NCBI RefSeq assembly: GCF_008122505.1
Contig: NZ_VSSB01000001.1
Coordinates: 1,224,891-1,288,890 of the forward strand
DNA length: 64,000 nucleotides
DNA from: Agromyces mariniharenae
GTDB lineage: Bacteria > Actinomycetota > Actinomycetes > Actinomycetales > Microbacteriaceae
Reading direction: 5' to 3'
A program made the position numbers and the translations under genes. Under the pieces are notes generated by a model, which was given only the letters and a program-made list of their open reading frames with translations, ran no database searches and was not told the origin of the DNA. Shown here one piece after another: positions 35,882 to 43,551 of the stretch; position 1 is the stretch's first letter; each line of letters opens with the position of its first letter.

Positions 35882-36324
35882 ACGATGACGGCCTTTCCAT
35901 GAAGCGTGATGGGCAGGAGCGGATCGCCGCTTCCCGTGAGGAACCCGAAGATGCTCTCGGTCCGCACGAGCGTCACCGAGACCTCTCCTGGTGCGGCGGG
36001 CGTACCCGTGTCGCAGGTCTGGACGATGCCGGGCATGCTGTCGAGATAGCCATCCAGGGCCGTTGCAGCAGCGGCCGCAGTCATCGTCCCGGACAGGTCC
36101 AGACGAAGCGCCTTGGCGAGGGTGAGATTGGTGTTCGCGACTCGGGTGACATCATCGGAGACCGCGTACATACGTACCGCATCGCGGGCGGCGTTCGTCA
36201 TCGTCAGCTGGACCATGTAGACGCGACCGAACTCGAAGATGCCGATCACGAGGAGCAGGAGCGGGATCAGGATGAACGCGAACTCGACCGCAGCTGCGCC
36301 ACGTTCACCTCGAAGTCTCGACAT
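35869..36324 (-). CDS. tadE: Minor pseudopilin TadE
   Basis: The 151-residue protein has the TadE signature at its N-terminus (RGERGAAAVEFAFILIPLLL), with the Gly/Ala-Ala-Val-Glu-Phe processing context of Flp pseudopilins. The secreted part ends with two Cys (CDTG, VVCNG). GGAGGG lies 10 nt before the ATG, directly after a strong hairpin that separates it from the pilin gene. Confidence 0.87.
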   Translation of the reverse strand: MSRLRGERGAAAVEFAFILIPLLLLVIGIFEFGRVYMVQLTMTNAARDAVRMYAVSDDVTRVANTNLTLAKALRLDLSGTMTAAAAATALDGYLDSMPGIVQTCDTGTPAAPGEVSVTLVRTESIFGFLTGSGDPLLPITLHGKAVIVCNG

Positions 36325-36341
36325 GTCTTAAAACCCTCCAA

Positions 36342-36368
36342 GGCCGGGGGCGGACGCCGCCCCCGGCC
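36342..36368 (-). terminator. Strong hairpin between flp pilin and tadE (partial terminator)
   Basis: GGCCGGGGGCGG and CCGCCCCCGGCC form a perfect 12-bp stem with a 3-nt loop. On the minus strand it is followed by TTGGAGGGTTTT, a modest T-rich stretch overlapping the tadE ribosome site. It could let most transcripts stop after the abundant pilin, or protect the pilin mRNA 3' end. Confidence 0.7.
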
Positions 36369-36386
36369 AAGTCACAGATCGCCGGC

Positions 36387-36614
36387 TCAGGTGGCGGGGA
36401 CGGCCGGACCGAGGGTCGGAACCGTGGCACCGTTGAGGGCCGTGCTGATGTCCCCGAAGAGGTTCTGGATGCCCGGGATGAGCAGGAACGCCGCGGCGAT
36501 GAGCGCGAGCGACACCAGACCGATGATGAGGGCGTACTCGACCGCGGTCGCGCCTTCCTCTTCGCTGCGAACGGAGTTGAGACGCGCCTGGAGGCGCGAG
36601 TATGCCTTGAGCAT
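36387..36614 (-). CDS. flp: Flp-type major pilin
   Basis: The 75-residue prepilin has a basic leader (LQARLNSVRSEEEG), the processing site with Glu+5 pattern G/ATAVEYALIIGLVSLALIA, and a short hydrophilic tail. After cleavage by the TadV peptidase the helix polymerises into the pilus. The ribosome site is CGAAGGACA. A long 5' region with several hairpins precedes it. Confidence 0.95.
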   Translation of the reverse strand: MLKAYSRLQARLNSVRSEEEGATAVEYALIIGLVSLALIAAAFLLIPGIQNLFGDISTALNGATVPTLGPAVPAT

Positions 36615-36689
36615 TGCTGTGTCCTTCGGGTTTCAGGAGGTAAAAACGTGCCACTGGTGGGCACCAGCGGCTAAGCGAAGGTAACTGTG

Positions 36690-36831
36690 CGTATGCATAC
36701 GTAGCCATGCCCCCGTTTGGGGGTACGAGCGGATATGCAGCACACGGACCTATGGGAAAGCACGGAAAACCGCGGATTCACCGAATCGTGGTCCCCCGGT
36801 CTGGGGGTACGTCGTTGTACCCCACCGGGGT
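36690..36831 (-). promoter_or_regulatory. Pilin upstream region with three GC hairpins and a palindrome
   Basis: Two related inverted repeats CCCCC-N4/5-GGGGG followed by TACG lie at 36710-36727 and 36793-36811, and a third, ACCCC-ACC-GGGGT, at 36819-36831. A perfect 12-bp palindrome CGTATGCATACG sits at 36690-36701. All lie between the prepilin peptidase stop and the pilin start, so this is the likely pilin promoter and control region. The repeated GTACCCCC...GGGGG units look like operator copies. No binding protein can be named. Confidence 0.55.
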
Positions 36832-36855
36832 TGACTCCGGAGGTTTCCGTCCGTT

Positions 36856-37506
36856 TCACCCTCCGACGATGAGCGCCGCGATCAACGCTCCCATCAGCAT
36901 CGACGGCCCGAACGGGATCGACCCGCGGAGCGTCACGCGCCGAAGCAGCAGCGCCACGACGGCCACCAAGCCCCCCACCACGAATGCCGCCAGCAGGCCG
37001 ATGAGCCACGTGCTCAGTCCGAACCATCCGAGCAGCAGGCCGATCACGAGCGCGAGCTTCACGTCCCCCATGCCCATCGACGACGGCGAGATGAGGGCGA
37101 GCACGAAGTACACGGCGAACATCGCCACCGACCCGATCGCCGCCCAGAGCAGCGCGATCCACTCCCCCGACACCCACGGCGGCGGCACCAGCAGCACCCC
37201 GACACCAGCGAGCGTCGGGAAGATCACCGCATTCGGAAGGCGCTTCTCGGCGAGGTCGACGAGCCCGAGCACGGTCGATGCCGCGGCGAACGCCAGGAGC
37301 GCGGGCAGGATCCACACGAAGCCGAACCGCAGTGCGAGCGCACCGAACGTGACGGCGGTGATCACGGCGCCGGCGACGCGGACGTTGCGCAGCGGCATCC
37401 GCTCGCCCTTCGTCGAACGCTGCGTCCACGCAGCGAGCGGCCACCACCCGAGCGCGGCCCCGACGATGGCCGCGACCACGGCGGTGGTCACGGTCTCGAA
37501 CGGCAT
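36856..37506 (-). CDS. tadV: Prepilin peptidase, TadV/CpaA type
   Basis: The 216-residue membrane peptidase has six hydrophobic segments and both catalytic aspartates of the A24 family: LVDLAEKRLPNAVIFPTLAG and SMGMGDVKLALVIGLLLGW (GxGD). It lacks the N-terminal methylation domain with CxxC pairs of type IV peptidases, as usual for Tad systems. ATG 37506 is the first start with a matching N-terminus (PFETVTTAVVAAIVGAALGW). It cleaves Flp, TadE and possibly TadG. Confidence 0.88.
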   Translation of the reverse strand: MPFETVTTAVVAAIVGAALGWWPLAAWTQRSTKGERMPLRNVRVAGAVITAVTFGALALRFGFVWILPALLAFAAASTVLGLVDLAEKRLPNAVIFPTLAGVGVLLVPPPWVSGEWIALLWAAIGSVAMFAVYFVLALISPSSMGMGDVKLALVIGLLLGWFGLSTWLIGLLAAFVVGGLVAVVALLLRRVTLRGSIPFGPSMLMGALIAALIVGG

Positions 37507-37586
37507 GATGTGCAGCGTAGCGGCTCGACCCATCGACAGCGTTCGCCGTGGCTGACACAGTGGAGGGACCACGCGGAGGGGACGAG

Positions 37587-37910
37587 ATGAGCGCAGAGGT
37601 CGAGCAGGCATACGACGCGGTCACGCGCGAACTGCTGATGGACGAGGACTACGACGTCGACCTGACGCCCGACGGCCTGCTCGTGAAGGGGCGGCTGTTC
37701 GCCTTCCTCGACGGCGACGACCTGGTGGTCGAGCTGCCCGAGGCGCGGTCATCCGACCTGCGGGAGCGCGGGATCGCGGTGGCGTTCCACTCGACGAAGG
37801 GCGGCGACAGCCGAAACTGGGTGCGTGTCGCCGACCTGCAGCTCTGGTCGGAGCTGGCGCGGGAGGCGCACCAGTTCGTCGGCGAGCCGCCCGTGGGACA
37901 TCAGTCGTAG
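37587..37910 (+). CDS. Conserved small protein, weakly TfoX/MmcQ-like
   Basis: The 107-residue soluble protein starts at ATG 37587 behind GGAGGGGA. Features are EQAYDAVTRELLMDEDYDVD, a central beta-rich phrase GRLFAFLDGDDLVVELPEAR and a C-terminal helix LQLWSELAREAHQFVG. The pattern recalls TfoX N-terminal or MmcQ/YjbR folds, but the match is weak and no function is claimed. It stands alone between the divergent tad locus and the HNH gene. Confidence 0.75.
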   Translation: MSAEVEQAYDAVTRELLMDEDYDVDLTPDGLLVKGRLFAFLDGDDLVVELPEARSSDLRERGIAVAFHSTKGGDSRNWVRVADLQLWSELAREAHQFVGEPPVGHQS

Positions 37911-37955
37911 AAGCACGTTCCGGCGAGACTGCCGGCGTCACCGCGGCCGCGGCGG

Positions 37956-38041
37956 TATTCGCATGTATGCTCGATATTCACTCGCCTCATTCCTCCACAT
38001 CTTCGAACGAATGTCGGAGGATCATGCGAATATCGAAGCAT
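37956..38041 (+). promoter_or_regulatory. Two competing inverted repeats over the HNH gene start
   Basis: TATTCGCATG (37956-37965) is mirrored exactly by CATGCGAATA (38023-38032). TATGCTCGATATTC (37966-37979) is mirrored, with one bulge, by GAATATCGAAGCAT (38028-38041), which includes the start codon. The right-hand arms overlap by 5 bases, so the two hairpins exclude each other, and only the second hides the HNH start. A DNA operator for a dimeric protein is the alternative. Confidence 0.55.
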
Positions 38042-38043
38042 GA
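38011..38043 (+). CDS. Possible 10-residue leader peptide coupled to the HNH gene
   Basis: ATG 38011 opens the frame MSEDHANIEA and stops at TGA 38043, overlapping the HNH start as ATGA. No other ribosome site is placed properly for the HNH ATG (GGAGGA at 38016-38021 is 18 nt away). CATCTT 7 nt before this ATG could give a leaderless transcript. Confidence 0.4.
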   Translation: MSEDHANIEA

Positions 38044-39785
38044 CGACGCAGGGCGACCAGGTGGCATCGCAGCCGCACGTCCTGGTCTCGGCGATCAGCG
38101 GCGGCGGGGCCCTGGGGCGCGTCGGTGAGGGGTTTCGAGAGCTCGTCGCAGCCTGGTTTCCGGCGTCGGATGCCGCGGCTGAGACGGATGCCGCCGCTGA
38201 AACGGATGCCACACCTGAGACGGATGCCACCGCTGAGACGGATGCCACACCTGAAGCGGATGCCGCTGCGACTCCATCCCGAGGTGCCGATGCCCTGAGT
38301 GACGATCAACTCGTCGAGGCGCTCAGGGCGATCGCTCGCCTCGAACGAGCGATCGAGGCGCTGAAGCTGCAGTGCTCCTCGGCGATCGCCAGGCGTTCGG
38401 CGGGCGAATCCCGGCACGACGGGCTCGCGGGTCGACACGGCTTCGCGACACCCGAGCGGTTCATCGCCGCCACCACCGGCGCGAGCACGTCCGAGACCAC
38501 CAAGCTCATCGCGGTCGCCGCGGCCACCTCGACCCGCGAGTCGATCGGCGCGCTGCCCGCTCGAGGGCCGCGCTACGCACACGTCGCCGCGGCGATCTCC
38601 GCCGGAACCACCTCGGTCGAGGTCGCGCACCGCATCACCACGTTCCTCGACTCGCTGCGGCTCACGATCGACGCCGACCACCTCGAGCCCACCGAGCTGA
38701 AGCTGCTCGAGCGGGCCGGCGCCGTCGGCGTCGACGGCCTCGCTCGCTACTTCAAGCTCATCCGAGCACAGCTCGACAAGCCCGGCGTCGCAGCACGCGA
38801 AGACGAGCTGCACGCGCGACGGTCGCTTCGCATCTGGGAGGACCAGCACGGGCTCATCCACCTGCGCGGATGCTTCGATCCGGCCACGGCCGCACCGATC
38901 AAGCTCGCGGTCGAGACGCTCGTGTCCGCCGACCTCCATGCCGCACGCGACGCGAAGAGCCGACTCGCGGCTCGCGCTACGGCCGCCGCCTCAGCCGCGA
39001 TCGGTGCATCGGATGCCGCGGCCCCGGGTTCGGCCCACGCCTCGGATGCCGCGGCCTCGGGTTCGGCCCACGCATCGGATGCCGCGGCCCCGGGTTCGGC
39101 CCACGCATCGGATGCCGCGGCCTCGGGCGTGACCAATGCATCGGATGCCACGGCGCCCGTGATTCCCCTGCCCGACGCGGCGGACCGGGCCCTCGTCGAC
39201 ACCCGCACTCTCGAGCAGATGACCGCCGACGCCCTCGCCGACCTCGCCCGACTCGCCATCACGGTCGAACAGGCGCCGCCGGCGCTCGCGTCCGCGACGG
39301 TTGTCGTGCGCATCGACAACGACGACCTCATGAGCGGGGTCGGCTTCGCGACCATCGACGACATCGACCAGCCGATCTCCACGACCACCGCCCTCGGCAT
39401 CGCCGCCGGCGCGGGGCTCATCCCGATGGTCACCACCGGTGACGGCGAGGTGCTGCACCTGGGGCGCCGTCAGCGCCTCTTCACCAAGGCCCAACGCATC
39501 GCACTGGCCGAACGCGACGGCGGGTGCGCCCATCCCGATTGCGCTCGCCCGACCGCGCATACCCAGGCGCACCACATCCTGTGGTGGCTCGCACACAGCG
39601 GCCCGACCGACCTGTCGAACGGGGTCCTGCTCTGCGCGTTCCATCATTGGATGATCCATCACGACGGATGGCAGATCTTCATACGCGACGGCGCCGTCTG
39701 GTTCGTGCCGCCGCCGCACCTCGATCCCGAGCAGCGCCCACGACCGGGTCGCCGCGCTACACGCCTCGACCTGTTGGCCGCCTGA
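38040..39785 (+). CDS. DUF222 / HNH endonuclease protein (13E12-repeat family)
   Basis: The 581-residue protein has an N-terminal low-complexity linker (residues 40-80, DAAAETD-type units), a DUF222 helical domain (about 85-400) interrupted by a second repeat region (about 322-370, ASDAAAPGSAH units), and a C-terminal HNH domain: CAHPDC, then TQAHHILWW, LSNGVLLCAFHHWMIHHDGW. This combination is abundant and multicopy in actinobacteria; nuclease activity is predicted and the biological role is unknown, though mobility or phage defence has been suggested. Both linkers grew by tandem duplication. The start overlaps a short leader frame. Confidence 0.88.
   Translation: MTTQGDQVASQPHVLVSAISGGGALGRVGEGFRELVAAWFPASDAAAETDAAAETDATPETDATAETDATPEADAAATPSRGADALSDDQLVEALRAIARLERAIEALKLQCSSAIARRSAGESRHDGLAGRHGFATPERFIAATTGASTSETTKLIAVAAATSTRESIGALPARGPRYAHVAAAISAGTTSVEVAHRITTFLDSLRLTIDADHLEPTELKLLERAGAVGVDGLARYFKLIRAQLDKPGVAAREDELHARRSLRIWEDQHGLIHLRGCFDPATAAPIKLAVETLVSADLHAARDAKSRLAARATAAASAAIGASDAAAPGSAHASDAAASGSAHASDAAAPGSAHASDAAASGVTNASDATAPVIPLPDAADRALVDTRTLEQMTADALADLARLAITVEQAPPALASATVVVRIDNDDLMSGVGFATIDDIDQPISTTTALGIAAGAGLIPMVTTGDGEVLHLGRRQRLFTKAQRIALAERDGGCAHPDCARPTAHTQAHHILWWLAHSGPTDLSNGVLLCAFHHWMIHHDGWQIFIRDGAVWFVPPPHLDPEQRPRPGRRATRLDLLAA
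38167..38270. repeat. 18-bp tandem repeats in the HNH gene
   Basis: Five full units of CGGATGCC-N10 (for example CGGATGCCGCGGCTGAGA) plus a partial sixth run from 38167. They encode six-residue units of the DAAAET / DATPET type. Units differ at a few bases, so the array is older than a fresh slippage. Confidence 0.92.
39006..39150. repeat. 33-bp tandem repeats in the HNH gene
   Basis: About four and a half units begin GCATCGGATGCCGCGGCC and encode ASDAAAPGSAH-type units of 11 residues. The first three are nearly identical; the fourth and the partial fifth have diverged. Like the first array, each unit contains GGATGCCGCGG. Confidence 0.92.
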
Positions 39786-39979
39786 GGTGTCGCCCGCGCC
39801 GGCGCGCAGCGGTTTGGAAACGCCGCCGGCTCGCAGCGGGAGATTCCGCCGCCATCGCGGCCTGCACGTTGCGCCCGCCCGACGTCGCTGACGCCATCCG
39901 CCGCGCACGACACACCGATCGCCCCGACGCCGCACGACCACCCGCGCGTCGCTGCGCCGCAGCTCCGTTGCGCGACTCG

Positions 39980-41362
39980 CTACGCGACCTCGTCGCGCGA
40001 GATCTCGACCATCTCGTCGCGGGGCACGACCTTCACGCGCACCCGACCCTCGGCCGCGCCGAGCGCGAGCTCGTGCTCGTCGAGGCGGTGCCAGCCGTCG
40101 AGGTCGGTCCACTCGATCCCGCGCGACTCGAGCATCTCGATCACCGACTCCTCCGACGGCGACTCGGGGCGCCACCAGTTGCCGAGGTCGTTGATGAGGT
40201 GACGGATCGTCTCCATCGCGTCGGACTTCGTGTGCCCGATGAGGCCGACGGGTCCGCGCTTGATCCAGCCGGTCGCGTAGACGCCGTACATTTGGCGCGG
40301 ATCGCCCGACTCCTTGTCACGGATGAGCACCTGGCCCTCGTGATTCGGGATCACGCCGAACTTCTTGTCGAACGGGATGCCCGGCAGCGGCGACCCGAAG
40401 TACCCGACCGCACGGTAGACGGCCTGCACGGGCAGCTCGCGGATCTCGCCCGTGCCGCGCACGCCTCCGGCGCCGTCGGGCTCGGTGCGCTCCCAGCGGA
40501 TGGCGCCCACGCGACCGTTGCCGTCGGAGAGGATCTCGAGCGGCTTCGCGTAGAAGTGCAGGTGCAGGCGACGCGACGCCTGCCCGACCTCGCGCTGCCG
40601 CCACTGCTGCAGCACCTTGTCGATGACGAAGACCTGCTTGTTGCCCGAGACCGCGGCGCGCGCGGCATCGTCGTACTCGAAGTCCTCGTCGTAGACGATC
40701 ATGTCGACGTCGCGCAGCTCGCCGAGCTCACGCAGCTCGAGGGGCGTGAACTTCACCGATGTCGGGCCGCGCCGGCCGAACACGTGCACGTCGGTCACGG
40801 GCGACTCGGCGAGGCCGGCCGCGACGTTCGCGGGGATCTCGGTCGGCATCAGGTCCTCGACGTGCTTCGCGAGGATGCGCGAGATGTCGAGCGCCACGTT
40901 GCCGTTGCCGATGACCGCGACCTCCTTGGCTTCGAGCGGCCACGTGCGCGGATAGTCGGGGTGCCCGTCGAACCAGCTCACGAACTCCGCGGCGCCGTAG
41001 GAGCCGTCGAGCTCGATGCCCGGGATGTTGAGCGACGCGTCGCGAACGGCACCCGTCGCGAAGATCACCGCGTTGTAGTGCTTCTTCAGGTCGTCGAGCG
41101 TGATGTCGGTGCCGAAGCGCACGTTGCCGAAGATGCGGATGTCGCCGCGGTCGAGCACCTCGCGCAGGGCGGTGATGATGCCCTTGATGCGGGGGTGGTC
41201 GGGCGCGACGCCGTAGCGCACGAGGCCGTAGGGCGCCGGGAGGTGGTCGAAGAGGTCGATCGAGACGTCGAAGTTCCGCTCGGCCTTCAGCAGGATGTCG
41301 GCGGCGTAGATGCCGGCGGGGCCGGCTCCGACGATCGCGAGTCGCAGCTTGTTCCTCGTCAC
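39980..41362 (-). CDS. fprA: Ferredoxin/adrenodoxin-type NADP+ reductase (FprA-like)
   Basis: The 460-residue flavoprotein has an FAD-binding start (LRLAIVGAGPAGIYAADILL), the adrenodoxin-reductase phrase APYGLVRYGVAPDHPRIKG, the NADP-binding VAVIGNGNVALDISRIL and the C-terminal ATGWIKRGPVGLIGHTKSDA. It transfers electrons between NADPH and ferredoxin, as FprA of Mycobacterium does. GTG 41362 starts the conserved FAD fold. It lies just downstream of the prenyl synthase gene on the same strand. Confidence 0.93.
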   Translation of the reverse strand: MTRNKLRLAIVGAGPAGIYAADILLKAERNFDVSIDLFDHLPAPYGLVRYGVAPDHPRIKGIITALREVLDRGDIRIFGNVRFGTDITLDDLKKHYNAVIFATGAVRDASLNIPGIELDGSYGAAEFVSWFDGHPDYPRTWPLEAKEVAVIGNGNVALDISRILAKHVEDLMPTEIPANVAAGLAESPVTDVHVFGRRGPTSVKFTPLELRELGELRDVDMIVYDEDFEYDDAARAAVSGNKQVFVIDKVLQQWRQREVGQASRRLHLHFYAKPLEILSDGNGRVGAIRWERTEPDGAGGVRGTGEIRELPVQAVYRAVGYFGSPLPGIPFDKKFGVIPNHEGQVLIRDKESGDPRQMYGVYATGWIKRGPVGLIGHTKSDAMETIRHLINDLGNWWRPESPSEESVIEMLESRGIEWTDLDGWHRLDEHELALGAAEGRVRVKVVPRDEMVEISRDEVA

Positions 41363-41394
41363 GTGCGTGGTCTCTCCATCAGGTCTGGCTGTGA

Positions 41395-42519
41395 TCAGCT
41401 CTGTCGCTCCACGATCGTCTCGGCGAATCGCGTGAGCGCCTTCTTCACGCTGCCCTCGGGCAGCGGCGCGAGCGCATCCACGGCCTCGCGCGCCCACCGG
41501 TGGGCCTCAGCGAGCGTAGCGCGCGTTGCTTCGTGCTCGCGCAGCTCGGCGACGATCGCGTCCACGGTGCGGCGCGACGGCACGACGCGCGCGGCCTGCG
41601 TGTTCGTGTCATGCGGGTCGAACGCGGTGACCGGCCCGGTCTCGACGACCACGTCGCGCTTGATGCGCCGCAGCAGGTCGGCGGATGCCGCATCCGTGCG
41701 TGCGAGCTCGGCGAGCCGCAGCAGCGGCAGCGTGACGACCCCGGCGCGCAGGTCGGTGCCCGGCACCTTGCCGGTCTCCTCGGGCTGCGGCGAGAGGTCG
41801 ATGACATCGTCGATGAGCTGGAACGCCACGCCGATCTTCTCGCCGAACTCGACGATCGGCTTCTCGAACGCCGGGTCGGCGCCCGAGAACACGACACCCG
41901 ACTGCGCGGCGGCGGCGATGAGCGAGCCGGTCTTGTCGGCGAGCACCTGGATGTAGTGCGCGATCGGGTCCTCGCCGTCGGTGGGCCCGACGGTCTCGTG
42001 CAGCTGGCCGAGCACCAGCCGCTCGAACGTGTCGGCCTGCATGCGGATCGCCCGCTCGCCGAGGCTCGCCATGAGCTGGCTGGCGCGGGCGAAGAGCAGG
42101 TCGCCGGTGAGGATCGCGACCGAGTTGCCCCACACCGTCTGCGCGCTGGGCACGCCGCGACGTCGCTCGGAGTCGTCCATGACGTCGTCGTGGTACAGCG
42201 AGCCGAGGTGCGTGATCTCGATGGCCTCGGCGGCGGTCACGACGTCGTCGGTGGTGCCGGCGCCGAGCTGCGCGGTGAGCAGCGTGAGCATGGGACGCAC
42301 GCGCTTGCCGCCCGCCTCGAGCAGGTAGCGCGTCGAGACATCCGCGATCGAGTCGGCGAAGCTCACCTCGCGCACCAGGCCGGCCTCGACGCGCTCGATG
42401 CCCGCGTCGATCGCCCTGGCCATGGCCTTGTCGGCGGATGACGCGAAGACCCGCTCGCTCAAGCCGAGATTCGCGGCGAGCGCGGAGCCGCGTCGCGCGA
42501 CCGGAGTGCTCGGTTTCAC
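41395..42519 (-). CDS. Polyprenyl diphosphate synthase (menaquinone side chain)
   Basis: The 374-residue trans-prenyltransferase carries the first Asp-rich motif HDDVMDDSERRRG, the second LIDDVIDLSPQPEETGK, and GGKRVRPML for diphosphate binding. It extends allylic diphosphates with IPP. Its neighbours menG, menF, menD and menA indicate that the product is the menaquinone tail; chain length cannot be read. GTG 42519 is preceded by TAGGCT (minus strand, 42527-42532) at 7 nt, a leaderless arrangement. The gene is divergent-free and follows menG with a palindromic repeat in the gap. Confidence 0.92.
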   Translation of the reverse strand: MKPSTPVARRGSALAANLGLSERVFASSADKAMARAIDAGIERVEAGLVREVSFADSIADVSTRYLLEAGGKRVRPMLTLLTAQLGAGTTDDVVTAAEAIEITHLGSLYHDDVMDDSERRRGVPSAQTVWGNSVAILTGDLLFARASQLMASLGERAIRMQADTFERLVLGQLHETVGPTDGEDPIAHYIQVLADKTGSLIAAAAQSGVVFSGADPAFEKPIVEFGEKIGVAFQLIDDVIDLSPQPEETGKVPGTDLRAGVVTLPLLRLAELARTDAASADLLRRIKRDVVVETGPVTAFDPHDTNTQAARVVPSRRTVDAIVAELREHEATRATLAEAHRWAREAVDALAPLPEGSVKKALTRFAETIVERQS

Positions 42520-42606
42520 GTTTCCCAGCCTACCGGTGCGGTTCCTGTGAGCCGTGTCGATGACGGCGAGCGGATGCCTCGTCACTCGCCGTGCGGGCGA
42601 GGGGTA

Positions 42607-42699
42607 CCGGTGGTCGAGTAGCGAGCGAAGCACGCGTATCGAGGCCGGACAAGGGTCTCGATACGCGTCCGGCTGCGCCGGACGCTACTCGACCACCGG
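42607..42699. repeat. Palindromic repeat, copy 3 (full), at the menG 3' end
   Basis: The outer ends are CCGGTGGTCGAG and CTCGACCACCGG. The inner boxes are ACGCGTATCGAG on the left and GGTCTCGATACGCGT on the right, and the right half holds a perfect inner stem GTCCGG-CTGCG-CCGGAC. Its right end encodes the last residues (PVVE) and the stop of menG on the minus strand. Confidence 0.92.
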
Positions 42700-43395
42700 C
42701 TTGCGCGCGCGGTGCAGCGCGACGATGCCCATCGAGAGGTTGCGCCACTCGACGTCGACCCAGCCGGCGTCGCGGATCCAGCCGGCGAGCGTGCGCTGGT
42801 CGGGCCACGCGTTGATCGACTCGTTGAGGTACTCGTAGGCGGTGTCGTTCGAGCTCGAGAGCTTCACGAGCGGCGGCATCACGTAGCGCTGGTACGCGTG
42901 GTACCCCGCCCGCACGACGCCGGTAGGCGGATGCGAGAACTCGCAGATCACGAGGCGTCCGCCGGGCTTCGCGACGCGGAAGAACTCCGCGAGCGCGAGC
43001 TTCGGCTCGTTCACGTTGCGCAGGCCGAACGAGATCGTGACGGCGTCGAACTCGTCGTCGCCGAACGGCAGCTTCGTGGCATCCGCCTCGACGAAGACGA
43101 TGTTCGGCATGCCCGCCTGGCGGCGGCGCCCGACCTCGATCATGCCGGGCGAGAAGTCGGCGGCCACGACGGATGCCCCGGACTTCGCGAGGCTGGCGCT
43201 CGAGGTGCCGGTGCCCGCCGCGACGTCGAGGATGCGCTCCCCCGCCCTCGGCGCGACGGCCTTCGTCGTGGCGACCCGCCAGAGCGGGGCGTTGCCCACC
43301 GAGAGCACGTTGTTGGTGCGGTCGTAGCGGGCGGCGACCCGGTCGAACATGGCCGAGACCTGGTCGGGATCCTTGCCGAGGTCCGCGCGTGTCAT
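42685..43395 (-). CDS. menG: Demethylmenaquinone methyltransferase
   Basis: The 236-residue SAM-dependent methyltransferase has motif I ILDVAAGTGTSSASLAKSG, DAVTISFGLRNVNEPKLAL and FSHPPTGVVRAGYHAY, all typical of MenG/UbiE. It methylates demethylmenaquinone in the final step of the pathway. TAGACT (minus strand, 43402-43407) lies 6 nt before ATG 43395. The C-terminal PVVE and stop derive from the palindromic repeat; related MenG proteins would be expected to end elsewhere. Confidence 0.94.
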   Translation of the reverse strand: MTRADLGKDPDQVSAMFDRVAARYDRTNNVLSVGNAPLWRVATTKAVAPRAGERILDVAAGTGTSSASLAKSGASVVAADFSPGMIEVGRRRQAGMPNIVFVEADATKLPFGDDEFDAVTISFGLRNVNEPKLALAEFFRVAKPGGRLVICEFSHPPTGVVRAGYHAYQRYVMPPLVKLSSSNDTAYEYLNESINAWPDQRTLAGWIRDAGWVDVEWRNLSMGIVALHRARKPVVE

Positions 43396-43551
43396 CCCTC
43401 GAGTCTACGGCGCGAACGGCCGGCGCCCCGGGCGCGGTCGGCCACCCTGCGAAGGTCCTGAGTGCGCTCCATGCATCGGAATGCACTCGGATGCCGCCGC
43501 GTTCCATCACCCGGAAGCGAATGCGGGCGGCACGCCCGCGGGGAGGAATCC

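Noticed and set aside
36615..36855. Possible cyclic di-GMP riboswitch before the pilin gene
   Set aside because: The conserved GEMM tetraloop and receptor segments are missing; the hairpins seen are simple C-run/G-run palindromes.
37956..37979. LexA (SOS) box before the HNH gene
   Set aside because: The actinobacterial site has GAAC-N4-GTTC; this sequence has only a GCAT-GT-ATGC core and does not fit.
38167..39150. Short regular repeats that could suggest a CRISPR array
   Set aside because: Units are 18 and 33 bp head to tail with no spacers and keep the HNH reading frame; no cas genes are present.
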